Part shown: positions 1 through 9,001 of the stretch, piece by piece
How positions within the stretch are numbered: position 1 is the stretch's first letter
Layout of the letters: each line of letters opens with the position of its first letter
Assembly: GCF_900105385.1 (NCBI RefSeq)
Contig: NZ_LT629772.1
Span: 1,364,001 to 1,428,000, forward strand
DNA: 64,000 nucleotides
Direction: 5' to 3'
Origin: Microlunatus soli
GTDB taxonomy: Bacteria > Actinomycetota > Actinomycetes > Propionibacteriales > Propionibacteriaceae
Position numbers and translations under genes: made by a program
The notes under the pieces: model-generated
The model's input: the letters and a program-made list of their open reading frames with translations, nothing else
What the model was told of the DNA's origin: nothing
Database searches by the model: none

Positions 1-668
1 TGCCCGATCCGGTCGGCGTACCGGTCGATGACCGCCGGGAGGTCTGCACCGTTGTTCGCCAGGTGGAAGGTATCGAACAGCAGCGCAATGTTGTCCTGAC
101 CCGCCGCTTCGCGAACCCGGTCGACGATGTCGATCGCCTGCTCGGCCGTCTCGATCGGATACGCCCCGTTCAGGTTCCGACTCAGAGGCTCGATCAGCAC
201 GGTACCGCCGACCTCGGCGAGCCGCTGAACTGCCAGTTCGAGATTCTCCAACGCAACGCGATCCTGCTCGGCCGGCTCCACGCCCGGCAGTCGTTGGCCG
301 TAGAGCGCGTTGAATCCGCGTGCTCCGGTCCGTGCAGCGACCTCGACGACAACGTCGAGGTTGGCGCGGAACTCATCGCGCCGATGCGGAGCCGACAGCA
401 CTCCTCGTTCCCCGGCAGCCATGTCTCCGGCGAACAGGTTGAGGCCGGCCAGTGAGAGGTCCGCGCGTTCGACAGCGTCCAGGAACGCGGTCAGCTCCTG
501 CCCTCCGCGCGGCGACGGGAAGGACCACCACGCCTCCACGGCAGTGAACCCGGCCTGTTTTGCCGCGTTCGGCCGTTCCAGGAGGGGCAGTTCGTCAAAG
601 AGAAGGGAGACGTTGGCGACAAGATCCCATCGAACCGCCTCGTCCCCGACAACATCTCGTGCACTCAC
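1..668 (-). CDS. hydroxypyruvate isomerase-like sugar isomerase/epimerase (3' end outside window)
   Basis: About 222 codons are visible; the C-terminus lies beyond base 1. The product reads as a TIM-barrel sugar isomerase/epimerase of the Hyi type, which interconverts hydroxypyruvate and tartronate semialdehyde in glyoxylate metabolism. Family-like segments are NVSLLFDE near the N-terminus, WWSFPSPRGGQE, LNLFAGDMAAGERG, IEPLSRNLNGAYPI and LLFDTFHLANNG; the acidic residues in the last two fit the metal and catalytic sites. The start is GTG 668-666 with GGGAGG five bases upstream, and it overlaps the stop of a short upstream reading frame as GTGA. Other members of the epimerase superfamily remain possible because the end is missing. 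Confidence 0.8.
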   Translation of the reverse strand, partial: MSARDVVGDEAVRWDLVANVSLLFDELPLLERPNAAKQAGFTAVEAWWSFPSPRGGQELTAFLDAVERADLSLAGLNLFAGDMAAGERGVLSAPHRRDEFRANLDVVVEVAARTGARGFNALYGQRLPGVEPAEQDRVALENLELAVQRLAEVGGTVLIEPLSRNLNGAYPIETAEQAIDIVDRVREAAGQDNIALLFDTFHLANNGADLPAVIDRYADRIG

Positions 669-772
669 CGTTGACCTCCCTCGTTCCGGATCGACAGTCG
701 GTCGAGGGGGTCCGGGCTGGTGGCGATCGGGCGCCCCATCCCACCGTGGCCGATGCAGCCGATCTTCACCAT
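665..772 (-). pseudogene. collapsed remnant of a beta-hydroxyacid dehydrogenase (tartronate-semialdehyde-reductase type)
   Basis: This 35-codon frame begins MVKIGCIGHGGMGRPIA, which is the Rossmann GxGxxG start (GHGGMG) of 3-hydroxyisobutyrate/tartronate semialdehyde reductases (usually about 290-300 aa). It then stops after only about 18 unrelated residues. It keeps a good ribosome site (AAAGGA upstream of ATG 772) and its TGA overlaps the GTG of the isomerase gene, so the 5' and 3' ends of a coupled gene seem preserved while the middle is gone. Reductase and hydroxypyruvate isomerase genes are commonly adjacent, which supports this reading. A translated leader peptide or an assembly collapse are alternatives. 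Confidence 0.55.
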
Positions 773-880
773 CAGTTCCTTTCGTGGGCCGGCTCTGCCC
801 TGCGCGTTCTGTCCGTCCCGAGTGCGCTCGCCGCCAACAGGACGCATCAACGCTCAGGCAAGAGCACTTAGCTATCTGCA

Positions 881-942
881 CTGTCTCGTACATTTGTCTG
901 TAACGCAATCTTGACAGGCAATCGTACTGATGATTGGGTAGC
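881..942 (+). promoter_or_regulatory. candidate promoter for the family-5 transporter operon
   Basis: TTGACA at 911-916 is a perfect -35 hexamer, but the matching -10 (around 934-940, TTGGGTA) is weak. The stretch is clearly more AT-rich than its surroundings and lies between divergent genes. A small inverted pair TACA-N6-TGTA (889-902) could be part of an operator; this is weak. Confidence 0.35.
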
Positions 943-996
943 TGCAACTGGGTTCCAGGCGACTCCAACGACGCATTCACCGCGAAGGAACGTGCC

Positions 997-2979
997 ATGC
1001 CATCAGACATCTCACGGCCACACCGATCCGTCGGCCGGCGCAGCATCCTGATCGGCGGGCTCGCCACCGCGACAGCTGCTCTGTCGAGCTGCGACCTGCT
1101 GTCCCTCGAGCCGACCAGTCGGCCGACCCAGCAGCCGAAAGGCAACGAAGCACCCAACCTCGCCGCGGCCGTCAAGAAGGGGGATCTTCCGCCGGTTGCC
1201 GAACGCCTCCCACCCAAACCGATCGTCGTTCCTGCGCCGGCAATCGGCCAGTACGGCGGCACCTGGCACTCCGCCACGCTCGGCACCGGCGACGCCCAAT
1301 GGTGGTGGCGGACCGCTGGTTACGAACCTCTCCTCCGGGTCGATCCGAACACCAGCGAGGTCGTGGCCAACGTCGGCGAATCGTTCGAGTTCGACTCTCC
1401 CGGCACCACCTTGACCGTCAAGCTCGTCAAGGGCATCAAGTGGTCGGACGGTGAACCGTTCTCCGCCGACGACATCGTGTTCTGGTGGGAGTCCTACGCC
1501 CTCGACCCCGATCTGTCTCCCGCCGGCCCACCGGAGTGGATGATCGTCGACGGCAAGCCCGGGCACGTGAAGAAGATCGACGATCTCACGGTCGCCTTCA
1601 GTTTCGAATCACCCAACGGCCTGCTCCCCTTGCGACTCGCTGACTCCGACGGCCAGCCGGTGACCGCGATGCCCCAGCACTACCTCAAGAAGTTCCACAA
1701 ATCGTTCGCCGAGGACGCCGACGCACAAGCGAAGAAGGCCGGCCTGGACAGCTGGGTGGACCTCTTCCTCGCCCGGAGCGGGGAGTCGACATCCTTCATG
1801 GCCAAAGATCTTCCGGTGATCAAGGCCTGGACGCTGACGACCGATCCGGGAACCAGCGACGCCGTCGTCTTCCAACGCAATCCGTACTACTGGAAGGTGG
1901 ACAAGGACGGCAGCCAGCTGCCCTACCTGGACAGGATCTCGATGGCGGTGCTGCAGGACATCCAGGTGATCCTGCTGAAGGCGACCAACGGCGAACTCGA
2001 CTACCACGCACGGCACTTCAACCTTCCCGCCAACAAACCGACCGTCGCCAGCGCCGCAGGCCGGTCCGGCTACCGCGTCACCAATCTCGTTCCCGGCAGC
2101 ATGAACGTCGGCGTGATCGGCTTCAACCTGACCACCAAGAACGCCGTGAAGCGACAGATCTATCGCAACAAGGACTTCCGGATCGGAATGTCCTACGCGC
2201 TCGACCGTCAGCAGCTCATCGAGTCGGTCATCCAACGTCAGGGCGAACCGTGGCAGGCAGCGCCGCGACGAGAATCGCGCTACTACGACGAGGAGATGGC
2301 CAAGCAGTACACCGAGTTCAACCTGGACAAGGCCAACGAGCACCTCGACAAGGCGTTCCCCAAGAAGGACGCCAAGGGAAACCGGCTGGGTCCCGACGGC
2401 AAGCCGATCGTGATCAACTTCCTCGCCGCCACCTCCGGTGGTGATCTTGAATCGCTCTACCTCGACATGCAACCGATCATGAAACAGCAATGGGCCAAGG
2501 TCGGCGTTCAGATCACCACCACGGCGATGGAACGATCCCTGTTCGGGGTCAAGACCGACAACGAAGCACAGGACGCGCTGATGTGGACCGGCTTCGGAGG
2601 ATCGGACCTCACCTTACCGATCGACCCGCGGTGGTACGTCCCGCGCACGACCAGTCAGTCGAACTGGGCCAAGCAGTGGGTGCTGTGGGACAGCACGAAC
2701 GGCGCCGACGGCGAGGAGCCGCCGGAAAGTGTCAAGGAGGCGTTCGCCTTGTACACCAAGGCGACCGGAAGCGTTGATACGAAGAAGCGGGACGACTACC
2801 TGAAGCAGATGCTGAGAGTCGCGAAGGAAGAGTTCTGGGTCATCGGCACGGTCAGCACCCCGGCGAGCTTCGCCGTCGTGTCGGACAAGTTCATGTCCAT
2901 TCCGGACAGTCAGCCCGATGCCTGGCCATTCCCTCAACCCGGTCAGTTGCATCCCGAGACGTTCTGGCTCAAACCATGA
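997..2979 (+). CDS. family-5 extracellular solute-binding lipoprotein (Dpp/Opp type)
   Basis: This 660-residue binding protein belongs to the peptide/oligosaccharide family 5 and delivers its ligand to the permeases encoded downstream. The N-terminus carries a twin arginine (VGRRSIL), a hydrophobic stretch and a lipobox-like ALSSC, so it is probably a Tat-exported lipoprotein. Typical segments are GIKWSDGEPFSADDIVFWW, which marks the family-5 core, and MSYALDRQQLIESV. I chose ATG 997 because GAAGGAA lies seven bases upstream; an earlier in-frame start at 934 has no such site. Two neighbouring GH42-type enzymes suggest that the ligand is an oligosaccharide rather than a peptide, as known for some family-5 systems in Thermotoga. 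Confidence 0.88.
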   Translation: MPSDISRPHRSVGRRSILIGGLATATAALSSCDLLSLEPTSRPTQQPKGNEAPNLAAAVKKGDLPPVAERLPPKPIVVPAPAIGQYGGTWHSATLGTGDAQWWWRTAGYEPLLRVDPNTSEVVANVGESFEFDSPGTTLTVKLVKGIKWSDGEPFSADDIVFWWESYALDPDLSPAGPPEWMIVDGKPGHVKKIDDLTVAFSFESPNGLLPLRLADSDGQPVTAMPQHYLKKFHKSFAEDADAQAKKAGLDSWVDLFLARSGESTSFMAKDLPVIKAWTLTTDPGTSDAVVFQRNPYYWKVDKDGSQLPYLDRISMAVLQDIQVILLKATNGELDYHARHFNLPANKPTVASAAGRSGYRVTNLVPGSMNVGVIGFNLTTKNAVKRQIYRNKDFRIGMSYALDRQQLIESVIQRQGEPWQAAPRRESRYYDEEMAKQYTEFNLDKANEHLDKAFPKKDAKGNRLGPDGKPIVINFLAATSGGDLESLYLDMQPIMKQQWAKVGVQITTTAMERSLFGVKTDNEAQDALMWTGFGGSDLTLPIDPRWYVPRTTSQSNWAKQWVLWDSTNGADGEEPPESVKEAFALYTKATGSVDTKKRDDYLKQMLRVAKEEFWVIGTVSTPASFAVVSDKFMSIPDSQPDAWPFPQPGQLHPETFWLKP

Positions 2980-3010
2980 TCGCCACGGACCACCCGAGAA
3001 AGGTCTGCAG

Positions 3011-5113
3011 ATGATCGCAGCCCACGGCAAGCTGAGCAGAATCCCGTACGGCGCCGTCTACTTCCGCAAGTCCAATCCACCCAGGACGGACTGGGAGCGC
3101 GACTACCAGGTGGCCGCCGACGACGGCATGACCACCTTCCGGCACTGGTTCATGTGGTCGGCCATCGAGACGGCGCCCGGCATCTATGACTGGGACGACT
3201 ACGACCGGCAACTCGATCTTGCCGCCGCGAACGGCATCAAGACGATCATCGCCGAGATGATCACTGCCGCTCCGGAATGGCTCTACGCCCAACGCCCTCA
3301 GGGGCGACTCGTGCACGCGGACGGACGACCCTTCGAATCCCAGCTCGGCGGAAGTTCCTCGACCGGCGGGTTCCACGCCATGAGCTTGGACGACGACGTT
3401 GTCGCCGATGCTGCCGGTCGATTCCTCACCGCGTTGGTCACCCGTTATCGCGATCACCCTGGATTGGGTGGCTACGACGTCTGGAACGAGTGCAACTACC
3501 CGGTCGACTCCGGATACGGGCCGGCGACCATCGAACGCTTTCGAGATTGGCTGCGGGCGCGGTACGGCGAGCTCGCGACGCTGGGCCGCGCCTGGGGACG
3601 GTACAGCTACTCGGACTGGGATCAGGTACAACCGCCACACACCCTGGCGCCCTTCACCCAGTCGATCGACTGGCTGAACTTCCAAGCAGACAACGCTTTC
3701 GAGTGGATGACGTGGCGGGTCGACTTGATCAAGTCCCTGGACAAGAGCCACCCGGTCACCGCACACGGGATCGCCGCGTCGCTGGTATCGGCTGCCCGGA
3801 ACGGCGCCGATGACTGGCGCTCGGCCGAACGGGTCGACAGCTACGGCTACACCTGGGTCGCATCTCGGCAGGGCGATGCCGATTGGCAGCAACTGCATGC
3901 GGTGGACCTGACCCGCGCAGCGTCGCGGGGAAAGGACTTCTGGCACGCAGAGGCGCAGGGCGGTCCCCTCTGGTTGCAGCCTCAGGTGATCGGCCGCCCG
4001 CTGGACGATGGTCGGATCACGACCGCCGAGGACCTACGGATCTGGAATCTGACATCGTTCTGCGGCGGCGCCCGCGGCCTGTTGTATCCCCGGTGGCGGC
4101 CACTGCTGAACGGTCCGCTGTTCGGTGCCTTCGGGCCGTACGGCATGGACGGTTCTCGGACCGATACCAGCGCCATGGCCTCAACCGTTGCCCGGTGGGC
4201 GAATTCCGACGCCACCGCGGGCCTCTTCGCGTCGGCACCGATCGGCGGCGAGGTGGGAATCGTCTACCTTCCGGAGGCGCAGACCCATGACCTGCTGCTG
4301 CAAGGTACGTCCGACACCTACACCAAGGCGGTACGCGGCGCGTACCGAGGTTTCTTCGACAACCGGATCCAGTCCGACTTCGTCCACATCGACGACATTG
4401 CCCAGTACCGACTGCTCTACCTTCCCTACCCGATCGCGATGTCGGCCGCACACGCGGACTCACTCGCCGATTGGGTTCACTCCGGCGGATCCCTGATCGT
4501 GGAAGGACTGCCCGGCTACTTCGACGACGCAGGCTGGGTCGGCACCCGGCAGCCGAATCACGGCTGGGACACGGTTCTCGGCGCACGCCAGGCCGACGTG
4601 ATCTTCGCACCTGACCTGTTCCACGATCTGACGATCGAGGCTCCGACGGGCACGGTCCCGGTCGACGCCTTCCGTCAGTCCTACCAGGTGAGCACCGGCG
4701 TCGTCCGCGGGCATTTCAGCGACGGCGACGCAGCGATGATCGACCACGTCCACGGTGAGGGGCGAACCCGGCTGATCGGCTCCTTCCCCGGCCTGGGTTA
4801 TCACGATCGCCCCACCGATGCAGGACGAGAGTTCTTCGCCGACTCCCTCGCCTGGGCCGGTATCGAGCAGCACGCATCGGTTACCGGCGCCGATCTGACG
4901 GCACGGATCTTCGACGGTCCCGGCGGTCGATTCCTCTGGCTGCTCAATCACACCCGCACCGACCAGCACGGCACCGTGCGACTTGCCGGTGCCTTCCTGC
5001 CGAAGGGTGAACCGACCGTCATCTGGGGTCGGGATCAGCCGTCGCTCGCCGCAGACGGCAGCCTTACCGTCCGCGTCGGCCGACGGGACGCCCTCATCCT
5101 CGAGATCGGATGA
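3011..5113 (+). CDS. GH42-type beta-galactosidase-like glycosidase (first copy)
   Basis: The 700-residue product resembles GH42 beta-galactosidases, which run 650-700 aa with a TIM barrel followed by a trimerisation (glutamine-amidotransferase-like) domain. The opening YGAVYFRKSNPP and WFMWSAIE match the barrel start; the acid/base glutamate is probably in YDVWNECNYP (about residue 162) and the nucleophile in FWHAEAQGG (about residue 317). There is no signal peptide, so it acts in the cytoplasm on imported oligosaccharide. ATG 3011 follows GAGAAAGG. It lies 31 bases after the binding-protein gene and three bases before the permease gene, so it is part of the transport operon. The true substrate may not be a galactoside. 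Confidence 0.85.
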   Translation: MIAAHGKLSRIPYGAVYFRKSNPPRTDWERDYQVAADDGMTTFRHWFMWSAIETAPGIYDWDDYDRQLDLAAANGIKTIIAEMITAAPEWLYAQRPQGRLVHADGRPFESQLGGSSSTGGFHAMSLDDDVVADAAGRFLTALVTRYRDHPGLGGYDVWNECNYPVDSGYGPATIERFRDWLRARYGELATLGRAWGRYSYSDWDQVQPPHTLAPFTQSIDWLNFQADNAFEWMTWRVDLIKSLDKSHPVTAHGIAASLVSAARNGADDWRSAERVDSYGYTWVASRQGDADWQQLHAVDLTRAASRGKDFWHAEAQGGPLWLQPQVIGRPLDDGRITTAEDLRIWNLTSFCGGARGLLYPRWRPLLNGPLFGAFGPYGMDGSRTDTSAMASTVARWANSDATAGLFASAPIGGEVGIVYLPEAQTHDLLLQGTSDTYTKAVRGAYRGFFDNRIQSDFVHIDDIAQYRLLYLPYPIAMSAAHADSLADWVHSGGSLIVEGLPGYFDDAGWVGTRQPNHGWDTVLGARQADVIFAPDLFHDLTIEAPTGTVPVDAFRQSYQVSTGVVRGHFSDGDAAMIDHVHGEGRTRLIGSFPGLGYHDRPTDAGREFFADSLAWAGIEQHASVTGADLTARIFDGPGGRFLWLLNHTRTDQHGTVRLAGAFLPKGEPTVIWGRDQPSLAADGSLTVRVGRRDALILEIG

Positions 5114-5116
5114 CCT

Positions 5117-6106
5117 GTGCTGCGATTCATCTTCCGTCGAACGTTGATCATGATTCCGACTGTTCTGATCATCTCGTTCGTGTCGTTCGTCCTGATCCAA
5201 CTACCACCGGGCAACTACGCCACCGCGCTGGCTTCGCAGATGGCTTCCAACGGTGAAACCCTCGACCAGACACAGATCGCTGCGATCGAAGCCAGGTACG
5301 GTCTGGGCGAACCGTTCCTCGTCCAATACGTCCATTGGATCGGTGGGATCCTGCACGGCGATCTGGGACGGTCCTTCGTCTACAACGCTCCGGTCTCGGG
5401 GCTGATCATGGACCGGTTGCCCGCGACTCTGCTGATCGCAGTGGTCACGCTGGCGTTCACCTGGCTGCTCGCCTTCGTCGCCGGACTGGTCTCGGCGACG
5501 AAACAGTACTCGGTCCCGGACTACGCCCTCAGCACCGTGGCGTTCATCGGTCTGGCCACCCCGAGCTTCCTGCTGGCGCTGATCCTGATGTACCTGGGGT
5601 CGCGCTATTTCGGGATCAGTGTCGGTGGTTTGTTCTCGGCAGAGTGGGCCGAGTCGGGGTGGAACCTCGGCAAATTGCTCAACCTGCTGTCGCACCTGTG
5701 GGCTCCGGTCCTGGTGATCGGGCTGGCGCACACAGCCGGTCTGTTCCGGATCTTCCGGGCGAACCTGTTGGACGAGGTGCCCAAGCCGTACACGATCGCG
5801 GCCCGGGCGCGCGGGCTGACCGAGCGCCGCATCCTGCTGCGCTACCCGGTTCCGATTGCCCTCAACCCCTTCATCTCCACGGTCGGCTGGATGATTCCGG
5901 CAGTGATCACCGGTGACATCCTGGTCGGCAAGGTGCTGGCATTGCGAACCACCGGCCCGCTGCTGCTCGAAGCGCTGCTGGCCCAGGATCCCTTTCTCGC
6001 CGGCGGGATCATTCTTCTCGTCTCCGTGCTCACCGTCATCGGCACCTTGGTCTCCGACATCATCCTGGCCGCCGTCGACCCGCGCGTTAGGTTGCGAACC
6101 GCATGA
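5117..6106 (+). CDS. ABC transporter permease, DppB/OppB family
   Basis: This is the first inner-membrane subunit of the family-5 importer, 329 aa with about six membrane spans beginning at LIMIPTVLIISFVSFVLIQL. The cytoplasmic loop that contacts the ATPase is seen as YTIAARARGLTERRILLRYPVPIALNP. The start is GTG 5117, three bases after the glycosidase stop, and its own stop overlaps the next gene as ATGA. Length and layout are standard for the DppB family. Confidence 0.9.
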   Translation: MLRFIFRRTLIMIPTVLIISFVSFVLIQLPPGNYATALASQMASNGETLDQTQIAAIEARYGLGEPFLVQYVHWIGGILHGDLGRSFVYNAPVSGLIMDRLPATLLIAVVTLAFTWLLAFVAGLVSATKQYSVPDYALSTVAFIGLATPSFLLALILMYLGSRYFGISVGGLFSAEWAESGWNLGKLLNLLSHLWAPVLVIGLAHTAGLFRIFRANLLDEVPKPYTIAARARGLTERRILLRYPVPIALNPFISTVGWMIPAVITGDILVGKVLALRTTGPLLLEALLAQDPFLAGGIILLVSVLTVIGTLVSDIILAAVDPRVRLRTA

Positions 6107-7302
6107 CTGCAGCAGAGTCGACCGACAATCGTCGTCCGGATCACGTCGGCGCCGACGTCGACACGATCGAACCGGACGATCTGACAACCGATCTTGGTGC
6201 CGCTGACCTTGCTGCACTGCCGGAGGCGACGCCACGGCAACTCTTCTGGCGAGCGTTCACCAAACACAAGCTGGCGCTGCTCAGCCTGATCCTGATCGTG
6301 CTGGTCTACCTGGTGGTGATCTTCGCCGAGTTCCTGGCGCCCAGCACGGCCGAACATGTCAGGTCCGCCTACGCCCTAGCCCCACCACAGGTCGTGCACT
6401 TCTTCGGTCAGGACGCCAACGGCCACCAGGTGCTGATGTACGTCTACGGGTACAGCTCGACCGTCGATCCACAGACCAACGCCATCAACTACACAGCCGA
6501 TCACAGTCAGCTGATTCCCGTCAGATTCTTCGCCGACGGTGATCAGTACCGCTTGTTCGGCCTGTTCCCGATGAACCATCACCTGATCGGCCCGGTCGAC
6601 GCCAACCAACCGTTCTTCCTCCTCGGTTCGGACGTCAACGGTCGGGACCTTCTCAGTCGGGTGATCTTCGGGGCACGGATCTCGATGTCGATCGGTTTGG
6701 TGGGGGTAGCAATCGCCTTCGTCCTGGGAATCGTTCTCGGAGGATTGTCGGGCTACTTCGGCGGGCGTATCGACACCGTCATCCAGCGACTCATCGAGCT
6801 GCTGATGTCGATTCCGACCCTGCCGCTCTGGCTCGCGCTGGCAGCCGCGATGCCGCTCAGCTGGGGAGCCGTCAGTCGGTATTTCGCGATCACCGTCATC
6901 CTGGCCATTGTCGCCTGGACCGGCCTGGCACGGGTCGTCCGTGGCCGCTTCCTTGCGTTGCGCGGCGAGGAATACGTGATGGCCGCGCAACTCGACGGCA
7001 ACAGTGTCTGGCGCACGACGATGCGACACATGTTGCCTGCCTTCAACTCCCACCTGATCGCTCAACTGACGTTGTCCGTTCCGGCGATGATCATCGCCGA
7101 GACCTCATTGAGTTTCCTCGGGCTCGGCCTGACACCACCGGCGGTGAGTTGGGGCGTCCTGCTTCAAGCGGCAAGCAGCATCCAGGTCATCTCTTCAGCG
7201 CCCTGGCTGTTGATCCCGGGCCTCGCCGTGGTGATCACCGTGCTCGCCCTCAACTTCCTAGGAGATGGACTCCGCGATGCCGCAGATCCGTACGGACACT
7301 GA
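6103..7302 (+). CDS. ABC transporter permease, DppC/OppC family, with a long external loop
   Basis: This is the second permease subunit, 399 aa. It has a cytoplasmic N-terminus of about 50 residues, a first membrane span (LALLSLILIVLVYLVVIF), then about 100 residues of external loop before FFLLGSDVNGRDLLSRVIFG, which is the conserved OppC entry. The ATPase-contact loop is EYVMAAQLDGNSVWRTTMRHMLP. DppC proteins are usually about 300 aa; the extra length is almost all in this loop, a form seen in several oligosaccharide-type family-5 systems. It overlaps the preceding gene by four bases and runs into the ATPase gene. Confidence 0.9.
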   Translation: MTAAESTDNRRPDHVGADVDTIEPDDLTTDLGAADLAALPEATPRQLFWRAFTKHKLALLSLILIVLVYLVVIFAEFLAPSTAEHVRSAYALAPPQVVHFFGQDANGHQVLMYVYGYSSTVDPQTNAINYTADHSQLIPVRFFADGDQYRLFGLFPMNHHLIGPVDANQPFFLLGSDVNGRDLLSRVIFGARISMSIGLVGVAIAFVLGIVLGGLSGYFGGRIDTVIQRLIELLMSIPTLPLWLALAAAMPLSWGAVSRYFAITVILAIVAWTGLARVVRGRFLALRGEEYVMAAQLDGNSVWRTTMRHMLPAFNSHLIAQLTLSVPAMIIAETSLSFLGLGLTPPAVSWGVLLQAASSIQVISSAPWLLIPGLAVVITVLALNFLGDGLRDAADPYGH

Positions 7303-9001
7303 ACCACTGCTGCAGGTCCGAGACCTGCAGACCCACTTCGACCTGGACGGACGGACGGTCAAGGCCGTCGATGGCGTCAGCTTCGATATTCATCGCGGCC
7401 GGTGCCTCTGCATCGTCGGTGAGTCCGGATCCGGCAAGTCGATCACGGCCCGGTCCATCCTGAGGCTGGTCGAGCGCCCCGGTCGCATCGTCGGTGGATC
7501 GATCGTCTGGAACGGAGGCGACCACCCCGTCGACCTGACCGCCCTCGATCCGCGCAGTGCGACGATGCGGACCGTCCGTGGCAACGACATCGGGATGGTG
7601 TTCCAGGAACCGATGGCGTCCTTGTCACCGATGTACACCGTCGAACAGCACCTGATCGAGGCGATCCGGACGCACGATCGCCCGGTCAGCAAGGCCGACG
7701 CACGCGCCCGCGGCCTGGAACTGCTCGATCGGGTCGGGATCTCGCGACCCGAAACGCGGATGTCCAGCTATCCCTTCCAACTGTCGGGTGGACTCTGCCA
7801 GCGGGTCATGATCGCGATCGCCCTCTCGGCCGATCCTGCACTGCTGATCGCCGACGAACCGACCACCGCGCTCGATGTCACCACCCAGGCCCGGATCCTC
7901 CGACTGCTGGCCGGCCTGCAGCGCGAACGGGGTCTGGGGATGATGTTCATCACCCACGACCTGGGGGTGGTGGCCGAGCTTGCCGACGACGTGGCGGTGA
8001 TGCGCCGCGGCCACGTCGTCGAGTCCGGCACGGTCGACCAGATCTTCCACGATCCGCAGCATCCCTACACCAGGCAACTCCTCGATGCACTTCCCCAGCG
8101 GTCCCCCGTGCCGCTGCGGACGACGGCAACCACTGAGCGCGCCTCGTCCGAACCCCTGGTCAAGATCAGCGGGCTGTCCAAGCGGTACACCGTGCACAGC
8201 ACGCGGCTGTTCTCCCGCAAGGCAACCGAACACAACCAGGTGCTGAGCGATGTCGCACTCGAGCTCCAGCGCGGTGAGGTGCTCGGGCTGGTCGGTGAGT
8301 CCGGCAGCGGCAAGACGACGCTCGGCCGCTGTCTGGTGGGTGCCTATCCACCGGACGACGGATCGATCCGCTACTACGGACGCCAGGGAACACCGATCGA
8401 GGTCACCGAACTGGACAAGATGCAGCGTCGACAGTTTCAGCTGGAGATGCGGATGGTGTTCCAAGATCCGTACAGCTCGCTCAACCCACGCAAGACGATC
8501 CAGCAGATCATCGGCGATCCGCTGACCGTGCACGGACTGGCGAACGGCTCGGAGCTGGAAGACCGGGTGGCCGAGATGCTCACCCTGGTAGGACTCCCCC
8601 GACGTTACCTGCGGCGATATCCCCATGCCTTCTCCGGAGGTGAGCGGCAACGCATCAGCATCGCCCGTGCGCTGGTCGTCGATCCTGTCTGCGTCGTCGC
8701 CGACGAGGCCGTCTCCGCCCTCGACATGTCGGTCCGAGCGCAGGTGCTGGAACTGCTCGACGAGCTGAAGAGCCGCCTTGACCTCACCTATCTGTTCATC
8801 TCCCACGATCTGTCGGTCATCCGTTCGATCTGCGACCGGGTCGCGGTGATGAGCAAGGGCGACATCGTGGAGCTCGGCAGCGCGGAGCAGATCTTCGACG
8901 ACCCGCAACACGACTACACCAAAGAACTGCTCGCGGCGGCGCCTGTTCCGGACCCGCGGCAACGCAAGATCATCCACTCTCGGAAGGACCAACCAGCGTG
9001 A
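7277..9001 (+). CDS. fused DppD-DppF-type double ATPase
   Basis: The 574-residue protein contains two complete ABC ATPase domains and powers the importer. Domain 1 has Walker A GESGSGKS, signature LSGGLCQR and Walker [14 protein letters not shown]. Domain 2, from about residue 290, has [16 protein letters not shown] and [13 protein letters not shown]. Each ends with the family-5 tail [11 protein letters not shown] or [14 protein letters not shown] 7265 sits directly against AGGAG, so ATG 7277, twelve bases after it, is the more likely start; either way the gene overlaps the dppC-type gene. The last base of its TGA overlaps the next gene's GTG. Confidence 0.92.
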   Translation: MPQIRTDTEPLLQVRDLQTHFDLDGRTVKAVDGVSFDIHRGRCLCIVGESGSGKSITARSILRLVERPGRIVGGSIVWNGGDHPVDLTALDPRSATMRTVRGNDIGMVFQEPMASLSPMYTVEQHLIEAIRTHDRPVSKADARARGLELLDRVGISRPETRMSSYPFQLSGGLCQRVMIAIALSADPALLIADEPTTALDVTTQARILRLLAGLQRERGLGMMFITHDLGVVAELADDVAVMRRGHVVESGTVDQIFHDPQHPYTRQLLDALPQRSPVPLRTTATTERASSEPLVKISGLSKRYTVHSTRLFSRKATEHNQVLSDVALELQRGEVLGLVGESGSGKTTLGRCLVGAYPPDDGSIRYYGRQGTPIEVTELDKMQRRQFQLEMRMVFQDPYSSLNPRKTIQQIIGDPLTVHGLANGSELEDRVAEMLTLVGLPRRYLRRYPHAFSGGERQRISIARALVVDPVCVVADEAVSALDMSVRAQVLELLDELKSRLDLTYLFISHDLSVIRSICDRVAVMSKGDIVELGSAEQIFDDPQHDYTKELLAAAPVPDPRQRKIIHSRKDQPA

